The notes below the pieces were generated by a model. The model had not been told where the DNA came from, did not search any database, and saw only the letters and a list, made by a program, of their open reading frames with translations. A stretch of DNA of 64,000 nt from Polytrichum commune (taxonomy: Eukaryota; Streptophyta; Polytrichopsida; Polytrichales; Polytrichaceae): contig OX485807.1 in assembly GCA_950295325.1 (NCBI GenBank), positions 7,318,501 to 7,382,500 of the forward strand. Reading direction: 5' to 3'. Positions 11,574 to 22,764 of the stretch are shown here, piece after piece. Within the stretch, counting starts at the first letter, position 1; each line of letters begins with the position of its first letter. The translations under genes were made by a program, and so were the position numbers.

Positions 11574-13874
11574 AATGAAGAAATGAGAGATGGTTGAATG
11601 AAGACATCTTGAATTGTCCAAGCGATAATCTTAACCCCCATCATTTTGGACTCGGGTGTGTCGTGTAAAGAGAGCATCTTCTTCTCTTGGTGTTACTCAT
11701 GATCAAATGTTCATGACCATTATGTATATGAACTTGAGGGTATGAATCCATGTTCATGTGAAAGTGTCAAGATTGTAAATGATCATGTGTTTGATCTAAA
11801 TGTCTGAACCATGGTCGTGATTTACATAAAGAAAGCATGTAGGAATTAAGTAGCAAGTTGACAAGTCAATGAAGGGTGTGAATTCTGTGAGGGGATCAAA
11901 AGTTATTTAGGTGGTGGGATTGTCGATGGGTAATCGTTTGATTCTGCATTGAATTTCTATAGGATCAAACGTTTCATTTCAATTGAGTGACCATTGTCTT
12001 GAGAAAAAGAATGTTATGTGTGGATGAAAATAATTATGCCATAGACTCGAATCAATCATACAAGGACCGTGACATATTATGAGCATTTGAATGCTTGTCC
12101 AATGGCTTAACTATTTGAAGGAGAAAAAAATCAGCTGCTACGAGGTAACATTAAGTGAGACCATAATCTTCTCTGCGAATAACCAAATTGTGGAGCCTTG
12201 GGCGGTGGACTCTAGTCGAGGGAGAATTCATAGTCTGGGGTCTGGAGCTCCACCTTAGAAGTTCAAAATGACCATCCGATTTTTATAATTTGCATTGATC
12301 ATCATAAAATATATCTAACGTAAAGTGGGAGTGGAAGAATAATAATTTTGGTACTCAATTTCTTTTAATCATAAGACCCGAGAAGACTAGGATCAGGGAG
12401 AACCAGCTGAATGGTGAAGACCAAGGCCTATGGGTAATTCACAACTTTTCATAAATAAAAACATCAATATGGCCAAAATCGGAAGAGACATGCCGAGCTC
12501 TGCACCGCCATGCCGATACCAATGTGAGGGGTTGGAAAGTGTGAAGAATCAAGTCTTGAGGCCTGGACAAATACCCTAGAAGAAAGGAAGATAACCGAAG
12601 CCAATAAAGTTGTCCCATAACGATGGGAAAATACAATGACTGACTCCACAAAATGAAGCTGCAGAAAGTCCATAAACGAGTGACAATTTACTGAGACTTG
12701 ACAATCACACGATTTTACAAGATTTTTGCCTACTACTTATTCCAATGGCTGCACTCTGAGACACATGTGAATTGGTTACAATACTTCAATCCTTCATACT
12801 AGAGACTAAGAAACCTCATACTAGACCATAGCCTTTTGTAATTATTTAATTATTTATACCTCATCAATCATGGAATTTTTTATGTGATATAAAGGTTTAA
12901 AATAAAAAATAACTTACTTTATAACTATGTAGATAATTTCAAATCAAAACCATTTCAGTCAAAACTTCATTATAAAAGGAATGTCGTAAAATTGTAAGGG
13001 GAATTATTGCCATTGCTTAGAAATCAATGAACCGCATAAGAAATAATTAAATCCAACCAAGATAAAAGAGGAAGGAATCATGGCATAGGCAGGCATACTA
13101 ACTTGTGGTGGCCTATAGCCTCCAGATAATTAAAGGTGTTATCCTTTAGTCGGTCCAGGTAAGGACAATGGCCCCACTGCCTCATTAAAATTTAGATAAA
13201 TTAATGAGTGCCATTACCTGCAAGGTTGACACTACAATATTTTATAATCCATTGAAACCATCAATTAATTAAGGAGAAATTATTGTTCAAACCAGGGCGC
13301 CCTTGCCCATGGTTATATGTGGTTACTCAAAAAACTATTGTTGAGCTGAGAGACCCTACATTGAAAAAACTCATGGTATAGCAAGTCGTGACTACTCGAC
13401 TATGGCTAGATGTAAGGGAGAGACAACACAATTACATGTAATGCACTGAGTGGCCCCAATAATCCCCTTCTTAATATCCCAAGTCCCTAAAATTCACATA
13501 AAACAAAGCTTCACCTAGGTTTGGTACCCCAATTTCAATCCAAAGTCATTATGACCTATCAATTAACCTAATAGTGACACTTAAAGTTCAATATGACACT
13601 TATTTAGTCTTCCCTATGTGGTTTTGTTGATTGGAATCCAATCCAAAAACTTATCTACAAAAGCTATTGCTTGATGCAAAAAGATATGAACCAGAATATC
13701 TACATGTATTTTAAAAAGTAAGTATGTACAGGGAATTCTAACAAGAGGGGGCTCATAAGCTTTTTTTAGCATCAAAATCTATTTGAAGCTTTTGTCTCTT
13801 TAGTTTTGGAGATTTAGTTGTGATAGCATGATCTTAGAATTTTATTTGAATCATGATTTGTTCCACGAGATTCT
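11574..13874. repeat. Tandem duplication, copy B, uninterrupted
   Basis: This is the second copy of the 2.3-kb unit, abutting copy A directly. At 11631-11633 it carries a single TTA where copy A has the transposon, so it shows the pre-insertion sequence. I see no transposase, gag or pol motif in it, and no gene. Confidence 0.85.
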
Positions 13875-15347
13875 TTGGCCTTGTTTGCAAACTACCTTTG
13901 TGTGTCCATACCTGTCGAAATTCTAATTTCGACTATGGTTTTTGTGATGATAGTTGACCATGAGATTCATGAGTGTTTGAATTATAGTCTAAGTTCTTTT
14001 GCATGCGGGGCTGATATTTTAAGTTGAGAGGAGGGAAGGTTAATTGTGGTGAAATTAAAGTTTTGGAGAAGTGTTTGGTTTTTCAAAGCACGTGATTTAT
14101 CACAAGCATAATGTTTTCTGTTTGAAGCAAGTTGGTGAACTGTAAGACTATTCTTCTAGACTCTGATATTCTAAGTTATAAGGAATGTTAATGGATTCCT
14201 TAACTTTGAATATATACTAGCGCTTCTTGAGTGTTGACATTCTGTCAAGATATGACTCAAACAATGGTCTTTTTGAAGATGATTAGAGAGATTGGACCTT
14301 GTGTGTTTGAATTATAGACGAAAGGACGATATCCACATTTGTTGCTTAAAATGTGAGTAAGACCAAAGTCACACATTGGTATTGAAAGGTTGATAGAGAT
14401 AGAGGGTGGAGTGATGAAATTAAAGGTTGATAGAAGATAGAGGGTGGAGACTTTTTGAACCTTTATTCTTGAATGTGGTGTCAACCAAATCCTAAATAAC
14501 TAGAAACAACCCTAAATTGTCCTAATAAAACTTATTTGAGACACCAAGATGACCTAAAAATCACCTTTGAAGTCTTCTTAGAGTATTTATTTAAGTTTTA
14601 TCTTATCCAAAATCTAAACTACACCTACCTACAATTCAAGCATTATATAAAATTTGACTAGACATTAGTCCAATTTTTTTTTCCTCCAAATATGAGTTGA
14701 GATGATTATGGTGTTGCTAGCAACGCGAATAATGGTGTTGCTTCATTTTCAAGTTAGTTTGATTCTATATGTAAGTTCAAAACAAAACATCACAAGAATT
14801 AAAGGGACCTTGAAGCATATTGCATTTTTTCAAAGGTGAGTGCGGGCATGGAATAACTGAACCAAACCTATGATTCATAGTGGGAATAATCATTGGCATA
14901 GGTATACTAGAATTATGGTGCACTTGTATTAGGTGAAGACTTAAGGAAGGTAGAGACAAGAGAAGAGAAGGGGGCTTGGGGTTCATGGCATCTATGTAAA
15001 CTCGTTTATTGTGGATGAAGGAGCTCTATTATCTAGTAAAAACAAGTCCCTTACAAGGTTGAGGACTAGTTCATTATAACTGGAGTCCAATAAACTAATT
15101 CAGGGTCTTTAATGCCATTTCTAGAATCAAATGATCTAAAAAGAATCAATAATGAACTATGAAATGATTTGATGCCAAAAATAGATATTATATTTTGCGG
15201 ATAGTGCCTTTTCACCTTCCTAATGGATGAGTTCTCGTAGATACTACAAATCCCTAGCCAAAAGGAGAGGTAGACCTTTTACTTGCAAAGATTTACCACT
15301 GAGGTCAGGGATGACCCACAACTCATTTGCTTTTTATCTTGGCTATA

Positions 15348-15382
<35 letters not shown>

Positions 15383-16187
15383 TAGTATTCGTGAAAACGT
15401 CACAATCACCTGGGATGTTTTTTCTTCAAGGCATACTCAATTTCTAGTCTTTTGGACTGCACTTTAACTTTGGAAATTTTGTATTTTGAGATTAATCATA
15501 ACATTAAGTAGCAACACTAGCGGGGTACCCTTTGAGTACTCACAAAACTACCTTAACAAGAAGGGGAAAACTTGCAAAGCAAGGGTGAAAGAATGGGCAA
15601 TCAATAAAAAAAGAATAGCTTCAAAAAAATGTTGAAAAGGTTTCCAATGGGGGTTTCATAAGACCTTTCATAAGAGTACAACTACTTCTTTGACCCCACC
15701 AAATTTATCCATTGCTTTATGGCTATTTAGATTTGTTTAGATTCTAAATTAGCTTAGATTAAAACCTTTACTGCCACTCGGCATTAGTTTTGTCCTAAAA
15801 ACTGACATAATCAATTCTTAGTAATGAAAGTAACTACCCAAGTAGATTAAAAATAACCTAGGAAGAACTCAAAGCTAAGAGCCAACATTTGCACTTTAAT
15901 TAGAAACACAAAAATTCGGCATTTTATCTTGCAAGGAAATTAATACAATTTGTCAGTACAATACCATCAATCAATTCAACATGCACCAATTTGTCGCTAC
16001 AATGAACAATTTTTAGATTTTAGCATATGTGGAGGTTTGATAACAAATAGAAATTACATGAGCACATTAGCAAATCCAAATGAGGAACACAAGAGCTGAG
16101 CTTTTTATTTTTAGAGGCAAGGTGAATGTCTTGTAAATTCTTTGAAAAGAAAAAGTCATTGATATCTTGTACCGGTATACATATTAA
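13875..16187. other. Non-coding stretch with a dispersed repeat
   Basis: No gene is supported. Sequence at 14494-14640, including CCTAATAAAACTTAT and GTTTTATCTTATCCAAAATC, resembles 62580-62720, so a repeat family is shared over 48 kb. A (CAA)n tract of about 32 bp is at 15351-15382. Confidence 0.6.
15351..15382. repeat. (CAA)n microsatellite
   Basis: About ten uninterrupted CAA trinucleotides. Confidence 0.95.
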
Positions 16188-16754
16188 GGTCCGCTTCACA
16201 CTATGGTTGTCCAAGTCGAGAGGCTGTGGGATTGAATGGCCAAACTTTGCCAAACTTTGTTGAGAGTCCAAAGAAATGGGCTGAAAATAGCCAATAAAAT
16301 ATAAGATCGGTGGGCATAGTGTGAAGCTTCCAAAGGCCAAGCCCAAAGTCCAAACCTTTGGCAATGAACTCCCATGGCCTCTCGACTTGGATGGCCATAT
16401 AGTGTGAAGCCTTTAAAGGCCAAGCCCAAAGTCCAAAGAAAGAAGGAGCATCCCACTTTATTCCGTGCCCAAAACAACCCCTCCAATCTAACGGCCAAGA
16501 TCTTGTCAATGATTGATTTTTTCATGAAAAAAAATCAACGGCCTCTCAACCATAGTTTGGGTTTCCATTCTTATCCAACACAAGCTTCCTTCGAGAGTCC
16601 GTTGCCTTGGTCAAAAAGTAGGCATTTAAAATTGCGACGGCCTTTGGACTTTGGCCTCTAGTGTGAAGGGTCGAGAGGCTGAATTCTTGGTTTCTTGCAA
16701 TCCGATTGGTGGAAATCGATGGCCTCTCGACTTCGGCCATAGTGTGAAGCGGCC
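16188..16754. mobile_element. Composite Tourist/Harbinger-like MITE
   Basis: Inverted ends GGTCCGCTTCACACTATGG (16188) and, as complement, GGCCGCTTCACACTATGG (ending 16754) differ by one inserted base. TAA flanks the element at 16185-16187 and 16755-16757. The pattern GG-CCG-TT-ACACTA-GG is shared with the larger element at 7091, which suggests the same superfamily. End-like sequences recur inside, near 16385-16412 (CCATATAGTGTGAAGCC) and 16655-16680 (CTCTAGTGTGAAGGGTCGAG). The unit therefore looks like nested or rearranged copies. Frames read through it are not proteins. Confidence 0.7.
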
Positions 16755-17380
16755 TAACATGTATGGTACTATTCACAGAACCCAACCAAATCTTAAGAAT
16801 GAAGTGACCATTCTTATCAACAGAACAACATGCATTTCGAAAATGAAGTAGTACTGCACGCATCTAAATGCCATAATATATTATATATATATAAACCGTC
16901 TAACATCTTGTCCACCGTGCATACAGTATACATCCTCTAGTATATAGAAAATCCTAAAAACAAGTGAATTGAAAGTTGTCTTCACAAGTTCTCTGGCGAT
17001 AGTCAAGTGAACAATAGAGATGGATATGTGTATGCATACATAGAGAGAGAGAGGTGACTTTACAAAACATTGTGTGTGTAGTATATTGCAGCGAATTGGT
17101 ACTAATGGATAACTGCAGAATGTTGCCTCTATACACATAATTCACATAACTCAAATAATATAATAACCAACATGATGCTTTGAAATAGTGTCAATGATCT
17201 TTACGATCGTCTCGCTGCTATCCTATTGTCCAGTGTAAGTGTCCAGTTGGCAAGTCATATACATCAGGCTTCTATATATGCTTATTAAGCACGTCGAAAC
17301 AACTTTGTCAAGCAATTAGCAGTTGCATGCATCTTCACCTGATGAGGATCAATCATTATTAAATGGTGAAGTCTTCATAT
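16755..17380. other. Non-coding stretch between MITE and the membrane-protein gene
   Basis: No gene is seen. It contains the presumed 3' flank of the minus-strand gene ending at 17381. Confidence 0.5.
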
Positions 17381-19252
17381 TCATCCATGATGACGGCTAA
17401 GTGCGTCAAGTTCACCCCACGTCGGTGCCCAAATGGAATGAGCCTGATTTGTCTTTAGTCGATCAAGTGAGACCTGAAGCTTGTCCACAACCTTTAGGAG
17501 CTGAACCATCACTTCCTTGGGAACTGCTTCGAGTGGAACAACAATCTCCTCCGGCAACACCTCTTTCACAATATTCATCCATTTCTCCGCCATTGATGCT
17601 CGCTCGAGGAAATTCAACTCATTTCCTTGGTCCCTCAATAGTTCTTCACCTTGGGTCGATGTTGATTCATTCTGTTCATTAATGTCCACTACATCCGACA
17701 CAGAAGTGGAACCCTCTGCTACTTCATGGCCCGTCTCGCTCTTTGCTCCACATTCAGTGGATTGTTGTTCTTCTTCATCATTCTTCTGCATGTTTCTCAT
17801 GTCTGTTACAATATTCCTACATTTCTCCTCCATTGATGTTCGCTCGAGGATCTCATCTGTATCCTTCACTTCTTCACCTTGGGAGCTTGACGGTGAATAT
17901 TCAATCTGTGAATTGATCATATTCTCCAGATCCTGCGCAGGAGTAGTAGAACCCTTGGCTACTTTATCAATGACCATGTCCTCCATGCCGGTACTCCCGC
18001 TCTCTGCTCCACATTCAGTAGACACTTCTTCTTTTTCATCATTCTTCTGCAAGTTTTTCATGTCTGTCACAATATTCCTGCATTTCTCCTCCATTGATGT
18101 TCGCTCGAGGATCTCATCTGTATCCTTCACTTCTTCACCTTGGGAGCTTGACGGTGAATATTCAATCTGTGAATTGATCATATTCTCCAGATCCTGCGCA
18201 GGAGTAGTAGAACCCTTGGCTACTTTATCAATGACCATGTCCTCCATGCCGGTACTCCCGCTCTCTGCTCCACATTCAGTAGACACTTCTTCTTTTTCAT
18301 CATTCTTCTGCAAGTTTTTCATGTCTGTCACAATATTCCTGCATTTCTCTTCCATTGATGTTTGCTCGAGGATCTCACCTGTATCCTTCACTTCTTCACC
18401 TTGGGAGCTTGACGATGAATATTCAATCTGTGAATTGATCATATTCTCCAGATCATGCGCAGGAGTAGTAGAACCTTTGGCTACTTTATCAATGACCGTG
18501 TCCTCCAGGCCGGTACTCCCGCTCTCTGCTCCACATTCAGTAGACACTTCTTCTTTTTCATCATTCTTCTGCAAATTTCTCATGTCTGTCACAATATTCC
18601 TACATTTCTCCTCCATTGATGTTTGCTCGAGGATCTCATCTATTTCCTTAACTTCTTCACCTTGGGAGCTTGACGGTGAATATTCAATCTGTGAATTGAT
18701 CATATTCTCCAGATCATGCGCAGGAGTAGTAGAACCTTTGGCTACTTTATCAATGACCATGTCCTTCATGTCGGTACTCCCACTCTCTGCTCCACATTCA
18801 GTAGACACTTCTTCTTCATCATTCTTCTGCAAGTTTTTCATGTCTGTCACAATATTCCTGCATTTCTCCTCCATTGATGTTCGCTCGAGGATCTCATCTG
18901 TTTCCTTCACTTCTTCACTTTGGAAGCTTGATGGTGAATATTCAATCTGTGAATTGATCATATTCTCCAGATCCTTCGTAGGAGTAGTAGAACCCTTGGC
19001 TACTTTATCAATGACCATGTCCTCCTTGTCGGTATTCCCACTCTCTGCTCCACATTCAGTAGACACTTCTTCTTCTTCTTCTTCATCATCATTCTCATGT
19101 GATGGATCATATTGGAACTTGTCACCGAAGATCAGTTCCCATGTGTACTCGTGACACCGCTCCAACACAATCGACATTGTCACCACTATTAGCACAACCA
19201 CTGGAATTAGGAGCAAGAAGCTTGAATCCCACACATCAATATTCAAATCCAT
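17381..19252 (-). CDS. Unrecognised single-pass membrane protein with 87-residue repeats
   Basis: I do not recognise the family. The intronless frame encodes 623 residues from the first ATG at 19252; an upstream TTG extension was not used. A hydrophobic segment (about residues 11-30, SSFLLLIPVVVLIVVTMSIV) follows a short N-terminus, so the protein is probably anchored with a large tail. After an acidic run of glutamates (about 55-62), five nearly identical 87-residue units follow. Each holds STECGAES, a DKVAKGSTTP motif, DLENMINSQIEYS and MEEKCRNIV, giving two cysteines per unit. A sixth unit is degenerate. The last 70 residues look helical (VVPLEAVPKEVMVQLLKVVD). A broken inverted copy of its 5' end is at 21440-21604. 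The preserved frame argues for a real gene; the repeats may instead be satellite DNA that happens to be open. Confidence 0.6.
   Translation of the reverse strand: MDLNIDVWDSSFLLLIPVVVLIVVTMSIVLERCHEYTWELIFGDKFQYDPSHENDDEEEEEEVSTECGAESGNTDKEDMVIDKVAKGSTTPTKDLENMINSQIEYSPSSFQSEEVKETDEILERTSMEEKCRNIVTDMKNLQKNDEEEVSTECGAESGSTDMKDMVIDKVAKGSTTPAHDLENMINSQIEYSPSSSQGEEVKEIDEILEQTSMEEKCRNIVTDMRNLQKNDEKEEVSTECGAESGSTGLEDTVIDKVAKGSTTPAHDLENMINSQIEYSSSSSQGEEVKDTGEILEQTSMEEKCRNIVTDMKNLQKNDEKEEVSTECGAESGSTGMEDMVIDKVAKGSTTPAQDLENMINSQIEYSPSSSQGEEVKDTDEILERTSMEEKCRNIVTDMKNLQKNDEKEEVSTECGAESGSTGMEDMVIDKVAKGSTTPAQDLENMINSQIEYSPSSSQGEEVKDTDEILERTSMEEKCRNIVTDMRNMQKNDEEEQQSTECGAKSETGHEVAEGSTSVSDVVDINEQNESTSTQGEELLRDQGNELNFLERASMAEKWMNIVKEVLPEEIVVPLEAVPKEVMVQLLKVVDKLQVSLDRLKTNQAHSIWAPTWGELDALSRHHG
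17640..19075. repeat. 261-bp coding tandem array
   Basis: The unit is 261 bp, a multiple of three. A shared landmark (GACACTTCTTCTT) occurs at about 17760, 18021, 18282, 18543, 18804 and 19062. The copies at 17821-18080 and 18081-18341 are almost identical, so expansion was recent; the distal copies differ more, and the one nearest 17700 is strongly diverged. Confidence 0.9.
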
Positions 19253-19640
19253 GGAATTCAACCCAAAGCAATATTTCAATGGCAAAGCCAGGTACTAGGG
19301 TGCAATTATATCTCCAGCAACATGATCGGATATAAAAAATCATACACAGATGCATCCCTGGCATATTTCATTAAACTCAACTGATTCAACAAGCTAGGGT
19401 GCATTATCTCTTAGTACCATGATGACGATGAGACACAATCTAGGCGAGGAAGAGGAAGATCACTTTCAATTTTAAAAAATGGATTCCCGCCCATGAGGGA
19501 CTTGCCATGGATTCACATAGAATGGATTCCCCCATGACCGTTAAGTCGATCCTCCAATTCCAAGGTTGATTTGGCACGTCTTCATCCACATCCACGCGAT
19601 TTCATCCAATGAAGTTATCACAACCAGTTGTGTTCAATCT
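19253..19640. repeat. Inverted duplication, left arm (upstream of the membrane-protein gene)
   Basis: This arm matches 21030-21440 in inverted orientation with many substitutions. Shared landmarks include the CCAGGTACTAGGGTGCAATT block at 19289 (complement near 21380-21405) and the ATTCCAAGGTTG block at 19557. It contains the proximal upstream DNA of the gene at 17381-19252. The TATATCCGATCATG-like segment at 19322-19336, read on the minus strand, is kept in both arms and may be part of the core promoter. Confidence 0.8.
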
Positions 19641-21029
19641 TGCACAATAAGTACATAGCGATTTTTATCATGTGCACCATCTTGACATCATGCTCCTATG
19701 GGGCTCTCATGTTGGTTTTGGGTCATCTATGAACAATATCACAAACCTTCTAACTTTTGCAAATAAGGCGTTATTATCATTTTTGGTGTGTGTTGAATCA
19801 AGCATCCCCTATTTACGATCTTACAATGTAAAGGTACATGACTATTGCTATGAATCATTTACTGCTAGGCGAAAAGCCAACCAACAAATTAGGCAAGTTA
19901 TAAAAGTAAGTGACTAAAATCACTCTGCTCCAACTTGCACCTACTTATACTCTTTAGGCACAGAAAATATGTATTTATTAGATAGATACACATAGCTTAC
20001 AATAAAGTGTAAATATGTTTTTTTTTTCTATTGAATTGTGATGTGAATAAATTTGCTTGCTATGGTCAGTTACAATCTTTGAAGTTCCTATATCACTTTG
20101 AAGTCCCCTTTCAATTGCTAAATAATGAGGAACAGTTGAAATGTTATCAAACTACTAGTACTAGAAACAACCAACACTTGATTATAGTGGGGTCCAACCA
20201 TGATAAGGTGTACTACTAAGGACTAAATAGAAAGGAATCCTCACATTTCATAAGGACTCATTTTTTTTTGGCAATAATACCGATTGAAATTTACATTTAA
20301 CCATAGTTAATCAAATGTGACGGCAATTATATTTATAAGTGTGCTAAGTCTTGATTATAAACCTTAGTAAAGTTAAAAATAAAAGCACAATAATTATTTA
20401 AAGGAGTGTCAAGGACTATGAAATAAAAAAGGTATTGCGTGACACAAGTTTGGTACACCTTGTTGTGGTTCAACCTAATGACAATTAAATTATCACCCTC
20501 TATCAAGTTAATACCATTAAAGTTTAAACTTGGCACTGGGCCGGACTGTTCTTTTAGCATTATTCTTGTTCGAGAGAGAATTATTGCATAAAAATGTACC
20601 TCTCATTCATCCAAGCCAACAAGCCTTGAAATAGTATCATGATGGCATTCTAGACATTTATCATTATAGCAATTGAAAGAGTACTTCGACACACCATATA
20701 TGATATGTCAAATTTGCAAACATCGTAAGGTCTGAAAGTTTTATTGTTAGATGATCCATAACCAATGACTCATCCAAGAGCAGAAAGGTTATCATAACTT
20801 ATCATTATTTTTCATCCACAATGGCACAGTATCATTCATAATTCCCAGATTTTGTTTATGAGTTGCTCAGTTGTAATAGCAAACCCACTCTAGTAAGTGA
20901 ATGACTCGTTGCTTATGGGCTCATCATTCACTCTCCTCTCCCTGGTTATCTAGTCCAAAACCAACATGGATACCTTATGTTAAGGTGGTGGACATTCTTA
21001 TAATCATTATGTACTTATTGTGAGATTGA
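19641..21029. other. Spacer between the inverted arms
   Basis: 1.4 kb of AT-rich DNA without a supported gene. The frames at 19672-19917, 20031-20219 and 20333-20560 are short and unrecognised. Confidence 0.5.
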
Positions 21030-21440
21030 ATGTAACTAGTTTGTGATGACTTGATTGGATGAAACCACGTGGATGTGGATGAAACCATGCCCAACAACCT
21101 TGGAATTGGAGGATCGACTCACCGATCACGGGGGAGTCCCATTCTATGTGAACCATGACAAGTCCCACAATGGCGGGATTCCTTTTAAAAAATAAAATAA
21201 GAAGTGATCTTCCGCTTCCTCGCCTAAATTGTATCTCATCATCATGGTGCTGGATATGTTGCACTCTAGCTTGTTGAATCAGTTTGAGTTGAATGAATGA
21301 ATTAGCCAGGGGTGAATTTGTGCATAATTCTCTAGCTAGTTGTTCCTCTGCCTGACTTTATATCCGATCATGCTGCTGGAGATGTAATTGCACCCTAGTA
21401 CCTGGCTGTGCTTTTGAATTATTGTTTTGGTTGAATTGCG
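21030..21440. repeat. Inverted duplication, right arm
   Basis: This is the inverted partner of 19253-19640. It continues into a copy of the first coding segment of the membrane-protein gene, giving a head-to-head arrangement. Confidence 0.8.
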
Positions 21441-21604
21441 TGGAAGTGAATTGTGTTGTGTTGAATTTAAGCTTCCTGACCGTAATTACAGTGGTTTGCG
21501 CTAGCTTAGTGCATGGTGGTGACAACGTCGATTGGGACGATGTGGTATTGGTTGTGTCATGGATGCGTCTGAAAATTAACGTCCTGCGCACATTGATCAG
21601 CTGA
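21428..21604 (+). pseudogene. Broken 5' copy of the membrane-protein gene
   Basis: Read in plus, the frame has LNCVEVNCVVLNLSFLTVI, which aligns with the N-terminus of the minus-strand gene (LNSMDLNIDVWDSSFLLLI). The hydrophobic segment is partly kept. The start ATG is replaced by GTG, the downstream part diverges, and none of the 87-residue repeats follow. The upstream DNA is duplicated as well. It is therefore a truncated paralog, likely dead. Confidence 0.65.
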
Positions 21605-22764
21605 AGGTTCAGAAGGATTCGTGGCAGAAGAATGATGATGTTGGCATGCCAAGAGGTGCTAAACTCATGTCAAACCACTTCAGTTCCATGGTCGGGGTGA
21701 AGCAGCTAGACAAATGCGCCATTAGGGTGAAACGGCTTCGCAGGGCTGCGAATTGTCACGACCTGCAGTGTAAGAGCCACCAACGCAATACCCCACAAAG
21801 CATCAGTAACTAGACTAATCTTAATACTACACATTCGAAACATGAATCGCTGTCAAAATTATGTGTCACACGATATCAATACCCTGTGTCACTCCAGGTG
21901 AGGCAATAAAATGCACCTTTGAGCTAGCTGGTGGATCCACTTCAACACAATCATCGACAATCATGGGTCTTGATACACTTGGCTTCATGGGAGCCTTCTC
22001 GGGCCAACCAGATAGAAATTTGTCCCATAATATAATGTCTTTTGCATTTAACAATGAACAAACAGAATTGTGTTACAACATGCGCACTCATCAATTTGTT
22101 CTATTAACTCACAAGGTGCATGGGCTGACAACTTATCCGATTATCATTTTGGGGACGATTCGAACTACTACCCACATGGCGTTCGACAGGATCCTTTTCC
22201 AATCCGCCACCAAGGACGAGCAGAGCAAACGTGAATGTGACGGAGGCTGTGTTGTCTTATGTTGGGGTCCTGCCGGGAATTATTCAAGTGGTCTACAATA
22301 ACACTGCAATAGTGCTTTTAAAGGGAAGTTGAGTTCCACCAAACACAAACGGGGAACGTGAGCATCAAGAGGGACGAGAGTGGATTTTGGATGGCCGACT
22401 TCAGGCGACTTCAACACGAAAAAATATTCAACCCGACATTGTTTCCCGTGCTTGTCAAACAAGTTCATTTCTTCCACGAAGACCCACGGGAGCCGGGAGG
22501 GAAGGTAGTGTTACAGTAAAAGAGAGCAGAAGTAGTCGTGTTGTTAATCCATCTGATTCAATCCTTGTTGGTGCTGGCGCAACACATGGGGAACTCGAGG
22601 CAGACAAGAACATCGGGAGGGCACGCTGTGAATATGATGAGAATTTAGAAGGTGCAACGGAAGTAGTAAGAGCCAAAGCAGCCGCAATCCCTAGAGTGAG
22701 GCGTGGTGAATGTGAGGGGGAGGGAGGCAGACGTCGTTGTTGGCCTTCGTATGTGTTACCATAA
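21601..22764 (+). other. Unproven small open frames
   Basis: Three plus-strand frames lie here: about 21602-21813 (includes MSNHFSSMVGVKQLDKCAIR), 21861-22301 (146 codons, from ATGTGTCACACGATATC) and 22387-22764 (125 codons). I recognise no family and see no clear splice pattern joining them. Composition is less AT-rich than the neighbours, which makes remnants of a gene downstream of the broken paralog possible. Confidence is low. Confidence 0.25.

Noticed and set aside
16020-16863. Overlapping frames on both strands
   Set aside because: They are readings through the MITE and its inverted ends.
17517-19154. 545-codon open frame on the plus strand
   Set aside because: It is the antisense of the 261-bp repeat gene. 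A unit divisible by three keeps an accidental open frame open in every copy. The minus frame has the membrane segment, an ATG and a paralogous 5' end.
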